Of a stretch of 6,851 bases of DNA, positions 5,924 to 6,851 are shown in pieces. The stretch comes from Desulfobacteraceae bacterium (GTDB lineage Bacteria; Desulfobacterota; Desulfobacteria; Desulfobacterales; Desulfobacteraceae): assembly GCA_030638935.1 (NCBI GenBank), contig DAOWDR010000536.1:1-6851 (forward strand). Reading direction: 5' to 3'. The notes below the pieces were generated by a model. That model searched no databases. It was not told the DNA's origin and was given only the letters and a program-made list of their open reading frames with translations. Position numbers and translations under genes: made by a program. Position 1 is the stretch's first letter, and every line of letters begins with the position of its first letter.

Positions 5924-6361
5924 TTATTTATCAAAAATATATTTACTGATTAATTCTTCCAGACTGATGGCAGATTCCGTATCCATCAGGGAATCCGTAT
6001 CTTCCAACAAATCCTCGGATCCGCCCGGTGACAATTTGACAAATTTATCTCCGATAACCCCTTTGGTACGAATGGATGCAATGGTATCATCGGAAATCTT
6101 TGTTCCTTTTTTTATTTCCATTTTCACCAGGGCATTGTTTTCCTCCAGTGTAATCTGTTTGACCTTGCCCACGGGAACACCGGCTATTTCAACCGTGGCC
6201 CCGGGCTCAAGCCCCTCAATGGATCCAAAGGTTGCGTCAATGGTGTAGGTATTTGACCCGAACAATTCAACAGACCCCAGGTTAACGGACAGATAAACCA
6301 GGCAAACCATGCCCAAAATCATAAAAACACCCACTGATATTTCTGTTTTTTTCCCATACAT
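5924..6361 (-). CDS. mlaD: MlaD-like MCE-domain protein
   Basis: A 145-aa inner-membrane-anchored MCE protein, the periplasmic hexameric ring of the Mla phospholipid transporter. One N-terminal transmembrane helix (about 10-28, after MYGKKTEI) is followed by a single MCE domain (about 38-116). That domain includes the signature GLEPGATVEIAGVPVGKV and the stretch IRTKGVIGDKFVKLSPGG. A C-terminal helix (AISLEELISKYIFDK) may line the ring's central channel, as it does in known MlaD proteins. The ATG at 6361 lies 18 bp after the mlaE stop with only a weak AGGA, so coupling to mlaE is likely. The length is typical of single-MCE members outside the enterobacteria. Confidence 0.93.
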   Translation of the reverse strand: MYGKKTEISVGVFMILGMVCLVYLSVNLGSVELFGSNTYTIDATFGSIEGLEPGATVEIAGVPVGKVKQITLEENNALVKMEIKKGTKISDDTIASIRTKGVIGDKFVKLSPGGSEDLLEDTDSLMDTESAISLEELISKYIFDK

Positions 6362-6379
6362 GATGTATTGATTTAAATC

Positions 6380-6851
6380 CTATAGTAATAAAGATGTCAA
6401 GATATAATCCACAATAAGTATTGAAAGGGATGTCAGTACCACTGCGTTGGTCGTGGCAGAACTGACGCCTTCGGTGGTGGGTTCCGCCATAAACCCCATA
6501 AACGAAGATATCCAGGCAATCAAAAGACCGAAACTTAAGGATTTCAAGATCCCGCCGTAAATATCGGTAAAGGTAACCGCTGATACCATCTTGCCAAAAT
6601 ACGCCCCTTCATTCACCCCGAGAAGCTTGACACCGACCAGGTAGCCGCCCATGATCCCTATCACGTCAAAAACAGCGGTCAAAAGGGGCAAAGAAATAAT
6701 GCCCGCAATAATCTTGGGGCTGATCACATATTTCACAGGATCAATGGCCATCATTTCAAGGGCAGGAAACTGATCTGTGATTTTCATTATCCCGATTTGG
6801 GCGGTAATGGCGGAACCAGCCCTTCCCGTCACCATGAGTGCACAGAGAACC
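6380..6851 (-). CDS. mlaE: MlaE-like ABC transporter permease, C-terminal part
   Basis: The C-terminal part (about 156 residues) of an MlaE-family permease, the membrane subunit that holds the MlaD ring and moves phospholipids. The reading frame stays open through the right edge (VLCAL before the first visible Met), so the Met at 6835 is internal and the true start lies outside the window. Family features are the MVTGRAGSAITAQIGIMKIT segment and the cytoplasmic coupling segment DQFPALEMMAIDPVKY, close to the (E/D)QxxAL motif. Several hydrophobic helices follow, and the last (VVLTSLSILIVDYILTSLLL) ends the protein. Full-length members are about 250-260 aa. The ATPase gene mlaF is presumably just upstream of the window. 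Confidence 0.93.
   Translation of the reverse strand, partial: VLCALMVTGRAGSAITAQIGIMKITDQFPALEMMAIDPVKYVISPKIIAGIISLPLLTAVFDVIGIMGGYLVGVKLLGVNEGAYFGKMVSAVTFTDIYGGILKSLSFGLLIAWISSFMGFMAEPTTEGVSSATTNAVVLTSLSILIVDYILTSLLL

Noticed and set aside
5383..5949. A 188-codon open frame on the plus strand
   Set aside because: It is antisense to mlaC and the STAS gene, both well supported. Its composition looks like a mirror of those genes.

Overview
This 6.85-kb window looks like the chromosome of an obligately anaerobic, aromatic-degrading Desulfobacterota member. It most resembles a low-GC Desulfobacula/Desulfobacteraceae-type sulfate reducer. Two things point there: the ring-cleavage genes of the anaerobic benzoyl-CoA pathway, and a cytosolic PAS-GAF histidine kinase of a style common in that group. 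The genus is inferred from gene content and AT-rich composition, not from a database match.

Region 1 (1-2704, minus strand) is a catabolic operon. In transcription order it holds a 59-aa DUF2080-like protein, the dehydrogenase Had (6-hydroxycyclohex-1-ene-1-carbonyl-CoA dehydrogenase, also BamQ), a FabG-like short-chain dehydrogenase, and the ring-opening hydrolase Oah (also BamA), which is cut by the left edge. Had makes the 6-oxo ring intermediate and Oah opens it to 3-hydroxypimeloyl-CoA. The short-chain dehydrogenase between them is a good candidate for the next oxidation step. A strong sigma-70-type promoter (2770-2798) lies ahead of the 59-aa gene.

Region 2 (2705-2998) is a divergent control region of about 290 bp. 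It holds promoter candidates in both directions, two perfect palindromes (12 bp and 16 bp), a repeated CTGTAATG motif, a 12-bp tandem repeat and a possible 29-codon leader ORF. A further AT-only inverted repeat lies between the 59-aa gene and had.

Region 3 (2999-4909, plus strand) encodes a 636-aa soluble PAS-GAF histidine kinase with no response regulator in view. Its catalytic domain carries an unusual four-cysteine insertion. Its divergent position makes it a candidate regulator of the benzoyl-CoA operon, but nothing in the sequence proves this.

Region 4 (4938-6851, minus strand, convergent with the kinase) is an Mla-type phospholipid transport operon in the order mlaE (cut by the right edge), mlaD, STAS protein (MlaB-like), mlaC. 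It works in the cell envelope and seems unrelated to aromatic catabolism. No RNA genes, CRISPR arrays, insertion sequences or attachment sites were seen.
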